From contig PYIU01000008.1 of assembly GCA_003415625.1 (NCBI GenBank), positions 2,542,001 through 2,606,000 of the forward strand: a stretch of 64,000 nt of DNA, in the 5' to 3' direction. The translations under genes and the position numbers were made by a program. Origin of the DNA: Aquanectria penicillioides. Its lineage: Eukaryota; Ascomycota; Sordariomycetes; Hypocreales; Nectriaceae. Every line of letters begins with the position of its first letter. Within the stretch, counting starts at the first letter, position 1. Shown one piece after another: positions 24,756 through 36,166 of the stretch. The notes below the pieces were generated by a model. That model was not told the DNA's origin. It saw nothing but the letters and a program-made list of their open reading frames with translations, and ran no database searches.

Positions 24756-25943
24756 TTAGAACTTGTCCTGGTTGGCGTTCTCCATGAGCATGGAGTTGTC
24801 GGGCTTGTACTTCTTGGAGACCATGCGGATGTTATACTCGACATCGAGAACGGCGCCCTTGGGCTCGTTGGTGACGGGCTTGAAGTTCAGGACGAGGTCG
24901 TCCTTGACAGCGCAGGCGGTGTCGGTCTTCAGGTAAGGGTCGTCGCTGGGGTAGAGCTGAGCGGTGACACCGACGTACTCGGGGTGGGTGACCATGCAGT
25001 GGATGTGGGCGGGGCGGTAAGGGTGGCGGCCCATCATGGTGAGGAGCTCAGCGGAGGGACCAGAGGTGTCGATGGCGTACTCGGTGGGCTTGAGGCAGTA
25101 GAAGTAGAACTTGCCGTCCTCGTCGGTGCGGAACTTGCCACGGAGGTTGTGGCGGGTCTGGTTCTCGGGGTCGAAGACGTCGTACTTGCCGTTGGTGCTG
25201 GCCTGCCACATGTCGAAGACGGCGCCGGGGATTCCCTTGCCGGTGTCGACATCGATGATGACACCGTGGAAGAAGGTCAACTCGCCATCCTTGGGCATGT
25301 TCTGGACGACGCTGCCGCCGAGCTCGCGGAAGGGGGTCTCGGGGGACCAGAAGGGTCCGAGAATGGTGGAGGAGGTGGGGGCCTTGCCGTCGGCGGTGAC
25401 GACCTTGTGGTTGATCTCATCGACGAGGCTGTAAATGAGTGTTAGTTGTGAGAAACATTTTATATGAGACTCATTTTTGATGATGAGAATGTGGTGAGTG
25501 GCGATGAGAATGGTGGTGAGAATGTATTCCCGAGCCGAGGGCCGGAGGATTGGTGGGGGTGGGGTAAAAGTGTGACGTCAGAGCGCCAATAGAGCGCGGG
25601 GAATAGGAATAGGAATAGGAATAGGAATGGGAATGGGAATGGGAATGGGAATAGGGATGAACTCACGACTCAATTCCAAGAATATCGCACACGCGCCATG
25701 TCTCGTTGCGGTTCTTCTGGTAGGCCTGACCAAGGGAGTTGATGTAGTTAACACCGAGAACCCACTCGTCCTGGGTGAGCTCGACCTCGCGGCAGAAGTC
25801 GTGCATGTGGCGGATCAGGGAGGAGAGGATCTCGCGGTGGCGGGGCTTGGTCTCGGGGCCATGAGGTCGATGACATGCTGGGTGAAGTTGGGGTCGAACT
25901 TGGACTGAGCGCTGGTAGCGCCGTTGGTGCCGTTGGAAGCCAT
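24756..25943 (-). CDS. Intradiol ring-cleavage dioxygenase (catechol/hydroxyquinol 1,2-dioxygenase type)
   Basis: Cleaves catechols between the two hydroxyls to cis,cis-muconates, feeding the beta-ketoadipate route. Exon 1 is 25943-25667, intron 25666-25429 (238 bp, unusually long here), exon 2 25428-24756. Domains: helical N-terminal dimerisation region, then a beta-sandwich with Asn-Gly-Lys-Tyr-Asp (Fe ligand Tyr), Phe-Tyr-Phe-Tyr-Cys-Leu (second Tyr region) and Arg-Pro-Ala-His-Ile-His (His ligands). No signal peptide, so cytosolic. Exon 1 changes frame after the first 28 codons: the conserved Met-Gly-Pro block reads ATG GCC CCG, one G short (25855-25860). Adding one base gives 317 codons, normal length. 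The GC-rich codon use in exon 2 suggests high expression. Confidence 0.85.
25600..25653 (+). repeat. Hexanucleotide microsatellite (GGAATA/GGAATG)9 inside the dioxygenase intron
   Basis: Nine head-to-tail six-base units: four GGAATA, four GGAATG and one GGAATA. It lies near the donor end of the 238 bp intron of the dioxygenase gene and probably accounts for part of that intron's length. Confidence 0.9.
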
Positions 25944-28900
25944 TGTAGGTGTTTGTGGTGTTTTTCTTTTAAGGAGGTGTGAGAGTGAGAGGAGTTGTTG
26001 TTGTGATGATGATACAAAAAAAAAAAAACTCAGCACAACATCGAGGGAATGCTGCTATTAAGTATCACAATCCAACACAACGGAACTGAGCGATACTCTA
26101 TAACTCTACTCTGCATGCTGGCGCGAATCATACGACGCAATTGCACTGCGGCAAAAGAGTTCGGCAATGACGGGGCGGGGCGAAAGCTTGCGCTTGTCAT
26201 CCTGAGCTTCTTTGGACAAACGAAGAGCCAGAGGAGGCCGAGCTACGGGTAAGTGTATTTCCCCCGCTTGAGCTCCGCCGTGCGCCGCTAAACAGCCTGT
26301 GGATGCTGAAGCGCGTGGGCGATGCGGGGAGTGGCCCGCAAACACGGAGTTGGTTAGCGAAGGGGCGCTGTTCGGATCGCCCACTCCGACCCTCCAGCCA
26401 ACAAACCCTGGCTTGTCCCCTAAAGCGTCCACAGAGAGTCCCTCGACTGTCCCCTCCCTGGCTGTCCCTTGGCTGTCCCTTGTCCCTTGGCTGTCCCTTG
26501 ACTGTCCCATCTTGGTCCATCTTGGGGGTCGGGACTGGGGTAGAATGGACAAAATGGACATCTCGATCTGCACTCCCACCCAATCGCAATGCACCATTTT
26601 GCAATCTCTCAGTGCCCATGCCTAGCCGACATCAACTGCCGCCACCGTTCTAGATGGCATCCTCGCAGCGACGCGCGAAACCAGAAGCTGACTAGCTGCA
26701 AAAATATCAGGCCTGTCACACGCGCAGAAGCCCAATGCCTCTCTGTCTCTCTCTCTTGAACAAACCCCGTAGTCACCCGACTCGGATTTTTCCCCATACC
26801 TACCCCTACCTATGTACTACCGTATCTCTGTCTCTCTGTCGTCTGTCCCTTTTCTTTTCCGGCCTGCAGTTGTCCCCCCACAGTAAGACGCACACGCACG
26901 CAGACACGCATACAGCTCGCTACAGGCCTATATTCTGACAACACGGATACCCTATTCTCCAATACCATTACTACCAAATACCACAGTAGGTCCCTCTAAT
27001 GCCTGTCTGGGAAACCCCCGTTGCCAATTGCCGAGTGCTGATGAAACCCCAAAGAAGCGTGCATGCGGCCCCCCGCGAAATGCGCCACAGACTAACTCGC
27101 CCCACTCCCGCCGGCTCGCCATCACGGCAAACTCGAGCCTCTCTCGCATCACCACTTTCAATTGGACATTTTGCCTCCCTCATGCCCGTCCCCCTTCCCT
27201 TCCCCGGCCGATCTGACACACACCCGCGTGGCATCGCGGCAACTACACACGGTAACCAACGTATATCCGGACGGTAATAAATGTCCCCAAATGCCATAAG
27301 CGCGCACCCCTTGATCCCTGTCCAACGGCTCACGGCGAACCGCGAACCGACGCCTTCGTTGCTCGCTGCTCGCTCCACGTCCAATCGAGCACCCGTCTGG
27401 CCCCAATTGGCTTCACGTCACTGCAACGTGAGGTTCCACAGCCATGCTCGCCAGCGAATCATCGTCTCCTTTTTTAATTCCGATCCCAGACAATCTCTCC
27501 CGGATATCTGGGTCTAGCCGACGCGCTCGCAGCGCCGCAACCTCAGCGATCCACCGAGATTTCCTCGTGCTTAAACGTTTCTCGGATAGCCGTAAACCTC
27601 TCGGGGCCACCTGACCGACCGTGACTGCTGTAAACGCCAGGAAATAGCTCTCTCGTCTCCCACCTGCTCTGCCGTGCTCTAAACCCGAATCTCATCCATC
27701 AGCCCACAACACTGGGGAAAAAGTGGTGATCCTTCCCTCATCCCCTGATAGACCTGGCGAGACCCTCTCTTCTGGACCGTTTCACTTGCGGCGGCTAACA
27801 GGGTGCCTCTGCCTAACCCAATAGGAGTTAGGAAGTCTCCAGCAGGTCAGCTAGCACCTTGCGGCTCTTGTTCTAACTTCTGGCATGTCTTATCTTATCC
27901 TGTCCGTCCCCGGATGCAGGGTGGCTTCTGGATGAATGTTAAGTCTGGCCCTTGTCAAGGCTATTGGGACATGAGGCCATTCTGACCACACCAACCGGCA
28001 TTCTCCTGTCTGCAAGTGGGAGGCGTACGGCTTTGAGCTCATTCTGGCCACATGCCGCTCTCCTTTTACTCAGCAACGTGATCCTTTCGGCTCAAACCAG
28101 CGGGACAGGCGTATACGTAAATGCATTCGGATCCACTGGTATTTTGACCCAATGCGTGATCCCCACCGAGATGCTCTACCAGAAGTCCAAGGAAACAACA
28201 TCTGATGACGGACGGATAGCTTACCCTAAACCCGTTGAGGTGTTGCAACATTCCCCGACATCCAGGGCTCCCAACGGGCCATATATCCGTTGGAAACAGG
28301 ACAGACGTCGTTGAAATCTCGACCGCAGTACCCTGCGTCATCGGATCAGGCCATTTCTGCTTCTCTCCAGGACATCTTGCTTCAAATCAGATCTAGGTCC
28401 CTTGCAGCTGTCTGCGATCTCAAAAGTGGGGGGGCCTGGCGGTTGCAAGCACCGAGCTCCAAGCTTCCGAAGCCTCAGGCCGAACTATTCCCTCGGCTGT
28501 CCTTGGGCCACCCAGCTCTAGGGTAGCGCAATAGAATTATTGAACCACAGCACCTCAGCAAAAACTGGAGGTACCCCCTTGCCGAAACAAGTGGTAGTTT
28601 GGGTTCTATACTTTCAACAAGAATTGATTTTTGCAACGAAGTCAGATGAGGCATGTTCGGGTTTGTCTCTGGGCAAACTATAGTTCATTTATGTTGTAAC
28701 GATTAGGAAAACGGTTGCATACTTCTGAAAATTCTGTCTCCTAAATGGATTTATTCACGCTCAGCTTAGCACATTAATCGTATCCCGGTGACACGCCATC
28801 CAAGTGCCCTCGTTTTCTGACGAGTAATGTGATTCGCGTATGTGCCAACCTACCAAAACACACCACGAAGAAGCTAAACGTTCACGTTATGTATTGTCTC

Positions 28901-30617
28901 GGCCCAAGTTTCGACGCAGATGAATGGTTTTATGAGCAACACCTAAATACATACCTAACCACAAAGGCGGTGCATTGAACAACACTAGTAATGACATAGC
29001 TATCCAATGTGGCCCGCACTGTTCGGTGCTGTGGAATTGGGAGTGAGCGATTCTCGCCGAAACATAGACCTTGTTACTCGACAAAAGTCAATGAGTATGG
29101 CACGTATATGACCCGACAAGACGTGGATATGAACCCAGCCACCGGGCTTTCATCGCATTGATGAATGCGTTACACATTAGTCACTCGATGCCGAGAATCT
29201 AGTGGTGCTGCTAGACCTGTTTCAAAACCAGTAGGCAGACGAGGGGGTTGGGCCAGCAAAAAGTATTACTTTTTACCCTAGATCTGCGCGATGACTCCAA
29301 CTGTGTGAGACATTGATAGTGCATTTGTGGAGGGTGAGTGAGACAAAGTTCTCCAATGCTGCATACGATTGCAGGGCACTCTGTTGGTTTGGGAAATGGT
29401 AGGTATCGTTATTTTGAATAAAAAAAATATAGCGAGTCTTCCTATTCCAGCATCGTGTTACATACCTAGTTACACCGCGTAGAATCTGCGTTGATGCATC
29501 CCGTGCTGGAAAAGGCGGGGCATTCTCTCCACACAGCTACCACTCCTCGGTATGGGACATAGTCGCGCCGACAGGGCAGAAGAACCTAGGCGGCCACGAG
29601 GTGTTTGCATTTTACTTTGTAGGCGGACCTGCATCGCACGCAATCGGGCCAATTAATTTATTCGATTCACCACCCTAATTACTGACCTTCCTTGGCTAAA
29701 TTTGACCCATCTTTTCGTGTCTCAAGGGAGCGTGGGGTTCGCGCACCAGCATGGATGTCACATGTATGCATGTGTGCCTATGTCTTACCAACCAAGACCT
29801 GTCTCCGTCGAAACGTCCCGGAGCGTCATCCGGTATTGTTGATTGGAGGTTACACTACTAACTCGTCCTTTGGCGTTCGAATATTGGCAGACTGTCCAGG
29901 CATCCACGGCGTTTAGTAGGTACAACCCCAAGACACTCTGAAGGGTTTCCGACTTGGCTGGGATACTGAAGCGAGAAGTGCTCTCTTGTTCAGATCGGCT
30001 CTCGCTGCCACTGCGGAGCTTGGTCATTTTCGGGGATTCATTTGGCGGCATCTAAGACCCCACCAACAAAAAGCCTCCCTACCCCTCGCGCCTTGTTTCT
30101 CGGTGCCTTGCCTCATGGTCTGGACTGGTGGAAGATTTTCGTCATCTAATGATCCTATTGGTGTTGTCTAAGCCTCAGGGGATGATAATGCCAACGGGGA
30201 AACTTAATTTCTTCTAAATCACCCGACGTTATTCCAAGTCTCAATGAGTTGGATAAGGATATAAAAGAGGGATACAAGAGCCATGTGTGTGCCCATTTCA
30301 TGCCGGGGCAGAGACACTCAACTATATTTGGGTTGTCTACGCAATTGTACAACGCTCGCATTAGATTATTTATCGTTAAATTTGAGACGGAGGCACCTTG
30401 ACCATTGAAAAGATGTGCCAGCCATCATCACCATCATCTCCTCCTGGTGAAAACGAACTACTTTGCATACATTTATTCGAGCCCGAAGCTGAGGCAAGCT
30501 CTCAATATAAGATAATGCAGGATTCAAGTTCGTTTCTGCCTCATTTGTTGATTCTCTGATCTGCCTTATCCTAGCCTCGCCCGGAGGAGCGATGAACTGA
30601 ACTGACCAAGACTAGAT
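25944..30617. other. Large gene-poor interval with the dioxygenase promoter and tandem repeats
   Basis: About 4.7 kb without a supported gene. The left part (25.9-27.8 kb) is GC- and pyrimidine-rich, fitting a long promoter/leader of the dioxygenase, and contains an imperfect ~11 bp tandem repeat at 26,448-26,508. The remainder shows only short open frames without motifs in any frame. Confidence 0.4.
26448..26508 (+). repeat. Imperfect CTTGGCTGTCC-type minisatellite
   Basis: Roughly five imperfect copies of an 11-base unit built on GGCTGTCCCTT, with one shortened unit (TTGTCCC). It lies about 0.5 kb upstream of the dioxygenase start, in presumed promoter DNA. Confidence 0.7.
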
Positions 30618-30618
30618 T

Positions 30619-30900
30619 TAGTCGCGCCACAAGCCAAGCTGCCAATCTCCAGACTCCCACGGCGTCCAAAGCATACGTTTACATGGACATGCGTATGTAT
30701 TTCCTTATTGCTTGACCTGTCTCTCATGTTCGCAAGTGGAGATGCTGATTGATGCTTCCTAGTGTGCCTGTGGGTGTGGGGGAATGAAAACTAGCACAGA
30801 CCCATGTCCATACTGCGGGACACCTCGTTGTCCATCTTGCCCCACGCAAGCGCAAATAATTAGCTCGACCGACACAGATCACTACACTTTTGAACAGTAA
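30619..30900 (+). pseudogene. Small Cys-rich family, copy A (frameshifted)
   Basis: Exon 1 ends Pro-Arg-Arg-Pro-Lys-His-Thr-Phe-Thr-Trp-Thr-Cys at 30693. The intron is 30694-30761 (GTATGT...CCTAG, branch GCTGATT). Exon 2 starts Cys-Ala-Cys-Gly-Cys-Gly, then changes frame at a G6 run (30777-30782); in the shifted frame it continues Met-Lys-Thr-Ser-Thr-Asp-Pro-Cys-Pro-Tyr-Cys-Gly-Thr-Pro-Arg-Cys-Pro-Ser-Cys to TAA at 30900. Copies C, D and E have no extra base here, so this copy is disrupted or misread by one G. No in-frame ATG is visible in the first exon, so the true 5' end may lie upstream behind another intron. Confidence 0.6.
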
Positions 30901-31799
30901 CAGCTATCTCCTGTACTCAATATTCTATAGATGGTTGAATACACCTGCTGCAAATGAAGCAGGCCCTAAGCTCTGGGATCCGTTGAAAGCTTTGAACACG
31001 TTGGTTGAATATTTTATCCCAAATTGAGCTATCAAAATTTGCTCTAGTGAGTGTCATATATGATATGAGGCCCTATTGGATTAAACAATCCTTCATAGAT
31101 TGTCTTTCTCATGCTGGCTGAGTTGTGTTGGAACCGTTTGACAGTGTTGGTGAATGAATGAATGCGTTCGTGATTGTCTAATTGGCCAAGATCTAACCTC
31201 AATTCCAAAGTTTCACTTAACCATCCACTGGAATATCGTGTGAATGATTGCATGGAAGCTGCTATGCTAGAAATTTGGGGGAACAAAGCCAAGAGTATGA
31301 CGAAAGGAACCAAGGCATCATCTCGCGACTAATGAGCACTGGCCCATATCCAACCACGGGGCCCCTTCAATGTGTGAAGGTACCTTGCCTGGTACTTTAC
31401 TTCCACGAGAGAATGTGTAGCGTTTATGAGATTAGCGGAGAAGTGGTTCCAGTGCCTTCGCACCTTTTAGGATCGGATCTAAGCAGTCTAAGCTTGGACA
31501 GATTCGACCCTTTTAGGTATATGACCACCAAAAGTTGGTTTCATCTCATTCTATGTGGCCTGAACTAGACCCCACGCCCAAATTCCGCACTCAGTCTGAG
31601 GTATACATCATTCTCCTGGTCAAGTGGGCGTCTTTTGGCGAAATGTCACACTTTCAGATTGGGATTAGTCAAGTTCAAAGTATGCGTTCTGAATGATGAG
31701 GGGTTTCTGTAGACTGGAATACTGATGTGTTATACTCAAGTGCTGATGGTGGGTAGAGCTGAGCTGCCTACAGGCCTCATTGCCCATGTATCTGCTTCC

Positions 31800-32009
31800 G
31801 CTGTGTCGGAAAGCCATCACCTTACAGACTTGCGTCAGTAGTTTATTCTTTATCTTTATTCTTTGACCTCAGAATGTAAGAGGAAATGCTTGCTCGCTTC
31901 TCTAGTGTAGTTGTGGACATAGAGGGGTGGGGATTTCACGAATCTGTGCCACTATTGCCGCGTTCCTCGTTGCCTAAATTGCGTCATCATACGCCAAAGA
32001 TGTAGTTGA
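31800..32009 (+). pseudogene. Small Cys-rich family, copy B (degenerate)
   Basis: Homology to copies C-E is still readable. A degraded exon 1 end (Trp codon lost) runs to 31833, followed by an intron-like segment 31834-31905 (GTCAGT...TCTAG). Exon 2 begins Cys-Ser-Cys-Gly-His-Arg-Gly. One base is missing before the second half, which in the shifted frame reads Cys-His-Tyr-Cys-Arg-Val-Pro-Arg-Cys-Leu-Asn-Cys. From the first exon-2 Cys to the Tyr-Cys codon there are 53 bases against 54 in copy D. Confidence 0.6.
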
Positions 32010-33711
32010 GGTTGAGGGCAGTGATTTGAACATACAAAAACCCCATCTTTCTATGAAAAAGTGTGATTTTGTATGCATCTAGCTACTTGGATCTTGTGCT
32101 AATGAATCTGAACCATAGGGACGAGATATGCTTTACGGCTCAAGATTCTAACCAGGCCAATGTCCAGTTCTCCGCACTAGCAACCGAATTTTTGTCCTTT
32201 TTGTCGCCTTTGGTATATGTTATGCCGGTCAATCGACATAACACTGCAATCGTTGAGTTGTAGGCATTGCTTTATATGCTAGATATGATTTCTGGAGATG
32301 GTCAACAGCTCGCTACGCCTAGCTTCTGCATGGGCCACGATCTTGCGAAGGCACATGAGGGCATTTTGGAAGGGGCGGTGATGGTGGTGGTCATACGCAG
32401 ACCGCCACCGTCGATTTTGCCAACTCGGGCTAGACTGAAAGTTTAATCAATACTTGTACCCATGATACGATATGACAACGCGTATGAACGTTTTATGTTT
32501 CGAAATGTCAATTCCAGTGCATTCATAAAGTGCCTCTGACTAATGACACGCACGTAATTTTTGGATTTGATTTCCTGCCTTTGAGAACCTTACACCGGGA
32601 GTGAGGCTGCATGTATCGAATATCAACTATCTCGGAAGATTGGGATGCTATGATGATATCTCTTATCGAGCGCTCTTTGACTTGCTTTCTCATGCCTTCT
32701 TGATATCTACGTCGCGAATTCTGCTCTATTTCGCCTCGAGGTCCGACATTTGGGAACAACATCTTATTTTTCATGTCGGAAAATTTAGGAATCCCGAAGA
32801 TTGCCCTAGAAGGCGCCAAACCGCACACCGGAATCTTCTTCAGCCTTCCACGTCAAACGCCACCTCAGCGAGACAAAGCTGCGGCGTGCATCCAAGAAAC
32901 GGGCCTGAGCGCTTGGACTATGATAACAATGCAGAGGAAATTATCGGGTTCCTCAATACGGAAGGGGCTGTGCTAGCAAATTGTCAATACCCAAAGTTGA
33001 GTCTAAGACAAAGTAGAGAGCTGCAGTCTAGCCACCACCGCACTCGCATCTCCCTTGATCCATGCTGCATGTCTCCGCCGAGCCCATGCAACGAAGAAGA
33101 GGGATTGGTAGATAAAGGCAAATGTTTGCGTCCTGGACCATCGCAACTGTCCCGCCCGCTACCGACTTGATCTGGTTGGCTGCTCGACATCCGAGGTGAG
33201 CCTAGAAAGCACTAGCCGGTGTGGGATGGTGAGGCGCGACATGTCTCACGGGGGATGAGATGTCTCCCCGCGGACCGATACGGAGGCTTACCGACAATGG
33301 GAAACCTGGGATGATTTACTATTACTTTCAACATTCGGCTGCGCCCACCGCATTTGTGCAATTCTATTATGGCCAGGTGACAGCCCTCGTTTAGCGGGCG
33401 AGCCACCGTCACCCACATAATTTTGTTGAGTCTTGCTTGATCAAAGCATCGGGACCGGTGTGTCGTGAGCGAAAAAAAAATCAAAGCTCAACAACATCGT
33501 TCGGATACCTCATTTAGGCCGCTCGCAGGATAAAATACACCGCCTGTGATCACATTGAGACCCATCTTCTCGCAGATCACGCATTGAAAAATCAAAATTA
33601 CCCAGAAAGGGTTGCCTTGTCCGATCCATGTGGCGAACAGCTGTGGACTAACAATACTCAGGAACCGATTGCCCCCCGCAAGTTTCGGCCGAGCACACCA
33701 TCGCAAAAATC
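32010..33711. other. Intergenic between Cys-rich copies B and C
   Basis: No supported gene. Open frames up to 189 codons (32,601-33,170) lack motifs and show arginine/serine/cysteine-rich composition typical of chance frames. Confidence 0.35.
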
Positions 33712-34250
33712 ATGTCAAATTACGAGGAAGGCGTCGTCGGGATACCCCACGAGGAGTTGCACGTTGGGCCCGAGAATTCGGGTTGCCTTGAGGCTTATTG
33801 CTACCCATTACCTGCACCCCAGAGCCTGATTAATCGGCTGCCTCGACGGGAGGAGCCGCCGCTGATATTTGACTTCAAATCTTCCAAGCCTCGACGGAAG
33901 GCAGTCACGGTTTGGATTTGTGTATGCAGTAACCCGAAAAGCCCGGTTCTATGGCCCCCAACCAGCACATGGCTTTGATTTATCAACGCTTACAATCCTG
34001 GCAGTGTTTTTGCCAACGTGGAGGCATGAAGGTGTCTGTAGACCCGTGCCCATACTGCGGCACTCCGCGCTGTTCGAATTGCTGTACAACCCGTGTTAGA
34101 GCCACGGATAAACAGCTGCAATGCGTCCCAAATACGAGTTTAGACGAGACGCTCGCAGAAGGCGGTGCTTGGATATTTGATTCTAAGAATCTTGCTAGGT
34201 TTGATGCAGAGTATCAGGGTGCAATGGGGAACACATTCCGAGACTTTTAG
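33712..34250 (+). CDS. Small Cys-rich zinc-ribbon-like protein, copy C (intact)
   Basis: Two exons, 33712-33921 and 34005-34250; intron 33922-34004 (83 bp, GTATGC...GGCAG, phase 0). Product 151 residues. The N-terminal half is Pro/Glu-rich (starts Met-Ser-Asn-Tyr-Glu-Glu) and ends Lys-Pro-Arg-Arg-Lys-Ala-Val-Thr-Val-Trp-Ile-Cys at the splice. After splicing: Cys-Phe-Cys-Gln-Arg-Gly-Gly-Met-Lys-Val-Ser-Val-Asp-Pro-Cys-Pro-Tyr-Cys-Gly-Thr-Pro-Arg-Cys. The paired C-x-C/C-x-x-C spacing suggests one or two zinc sites. No signal peptide or membrane segment, so likely intracellular. It has a longer C-terminal tail than copies D-F. Function unknown; I do not recognise a named family. Confidence 0.65.
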
Positions 34251-35513
34251 TCAAGTGAAGTAATCAGGTTATACGAGAGGGTAATTCATATCTATTTTGG
34301 CTAGGCTATTGCTATTCGTAAATGAAATTGTCGTTGAATTCCAACCCTGTTGAGGCACCAAGTGAGGCATGATGATATTGACGTTTTGGTGCATCTCTTG
34401 CTGGTCTTTATTGGGCAGCACACCGCCTAACTAGACCCCACACTTGCGCCTCAGACAAGACAGCACCACCAATCCATGCACATGTGTGTACGGGTTCTTT
34501 TTTGGTGATATCCCCATGAAAGGTTATAAACAGTCAAGTAATAGTGCGAATGAGGAAGTGGAGGGAGTGATTATCTTTGGAGCAGTGTCGTCGCTGACAT
34601 CGGATGCGTTGTTTGATTTGGATATCGAATCCAAGCTGGGGCCCTGTTTGTTAGTCACTGTGGGATCCATGGCTGCCTAGCACGAAGTAGCTTTTGTGTG
34701 GCATGGTGGTATATATTTTGGTCAGAGGGAGAAGATAATCCAGGATTGCCATGAAGACGCTTTTTGAATCGCGTATGCGTGATTTACGAGCAGTTTGAAA
34801 TAGACCGCACAAGGTTCAAGCTGGTTTGTTGGCAACAGCGCAATTCGGTTGGGAGTTGGACTCTTCTTCGTGAGGTTTCGCGCAAAGAGCTCACGCTGCT
34901 GACGTTACATTGCCCGTACTGGGGGGCACGATTGTGCACTACGAAGATGCGTAGGATTGCGAGATGGCGCACAACACTACGAAGCGTGGCACACCCGTGC
35001 ACCCTTGCGCCAAAGGGCAAAGCTGAGTGCACAACTTGAGTGTTCTGAAAGCTACCAATTCGAGACGCCGGCCAGCAATACGGAATTGGAAAAACCAGCT
35101 GCACACGCTCGGAGCAGAAAGAATGCGAAGACTCTGGGCTATTTGCATACGCTGCATCTAAAAAAATATTCCAAGCTCAGCATCTGTGTTGTTCTGTCCT
35201 AGTTGGTGTCGGATCAAATTCACCGCCCACAATTTCAGTTGTGTCGCTGAGGAACATTTGCTTGCACCTTTGTGTGCGGAGTAAAAGTTGAGCTGGAGCG
35301 CGTGTTCCAGGACAAGACAGACCTTTCACCTTCATCACTGCAAAGGCAACGATTCCTTCTCAAATTGAACATTGAAAAAAAAAAAAAAAGGGCAAGATGT
35401 TGTCATGGCTACTCCGTCCTCGAGGTGAATGAATGTCGGCTAACAACATCCCAGATCTACATCTGCCGCGCCCGCCGTCCAGCCTGCAGCTTGCACCACC
35501 ATCTACAACAGCC
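34251..35513. other. Intergenic between Cys-rich copies C and D
   Basis: No supported gene. A sequence near 34,476-34,495 (Cys-Thr-Cys then GTGTACGG) faintly resembles the exon 1 end and donor of the Cys-rich family but lacks the Trp and the second exon. An A14 run lies at about 35,375. Confidence 0.35.
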
Positions 35514-35891
35514 ATGTCAAATCACGAGCAAGAGGCTCCCGCAGAGCCCTACGAGGAGCCACCCTTTGAGATCGAGGCCCCCGATTGCCTTCCTGCCTAC
35601 ATCTGCACGTTGCCGCCCCTAGATCAGTGCATGGATGATCTGCTTGTCCCACCAGCGGACCAACTCGGGCCTGTTCGCGATCACCCAAGGCCTCGACGGA
35701 AGATTATTGTATGGACCTGTGTATGTACTTGACCAAACCATCACTCAGCGCGCTTCCTTTGCTGCGAAGTATGCTCATAACCCCAACAGTGTTGTTGCGG
35801 CCACGAGGGCATGAAGGTCTCCGTCGACCCATGCCCTTATTGCGGCATTCCGCGTTGTCCTTATTGCAAGACTCGAGCTATCAGGACATGA
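35514..35891 (+). CDS. Small Cys-rich zinc-ribbon-like protein, copy D (intact)
   Basis: Exons 35514-35720 and 35790-35891; intron 35721-35789 (69 bp, GTATGT donor, branch TCATAAC, AACAG acceptor). Product 102 residues. Start 35514 (Met-Ser-Asn-His-Glu-Gln-Glu) was preferred over the in-frame ATG at 35433 because copy C begins in the same way. The N-terminal half is acidic and Pro-rich, then Arg-Pro-Arg-Arg-Lys...Val-Trp-Thr-Cys at the splice. The second exon reads Cys-Cys-Cys-Gly-His-Glu-Gly-Met-Lys-Val-Ser-Val-Asp-Pro-Cys-Pro-Tyr-Cys-Gly, then Ile-Pro-Arg-Cys-Pro-Tyr-Cys. Converges tail-to-tail with paralogue 2, stop codons about 275 bp apart. Function unknown; metal binding inferred from cysteine spacing. 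Confidence 0.7.
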
Positions 35892-36166
35892 CAGCAAACG
35901 AACGATTCTTTTGAAACGGCGGATCGAGGCGCACAAATATGAAGGATTGAATATGGGATTATATGGGGGATGGAATTGGACCGATGTTGGCACTTGGATG
36001 CAACATGTACCTGGCTTAGCCGTTTGAGAGTGGTCGAATATGTCTATCTACACTGGAGGTCAACCCCGGTGACATACATGGCCATTTTATTCCAGCCCTT
36101 TCGAGCCCCAGCCTTAATTCCAGAATTTTCCACAGAGATCCCCAATCTACATCTTTTCGCCGGCCC

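Noticed and set aside
24675..25445. 256-codon plus-strand frame opposite the intradiol dioxygenase
   Set aside because: Gly/Val/Leu-rich shadow frame created by the GC-biased third positions of the real minus-strand gene.
32601..33170. 189-codon plus-strand frame between Cys-rich copies B and C
   Set aside because: No motif and random-looking Arg/Ser-rich composition.
34470..34500. Cys-Thr-Cys followed by GTGTACGG, resembling an exon 1 end of the Cys-rich family
   Set aside because: No Trp, no Pro-Arg-Arg lead and no matching second exon downstream.
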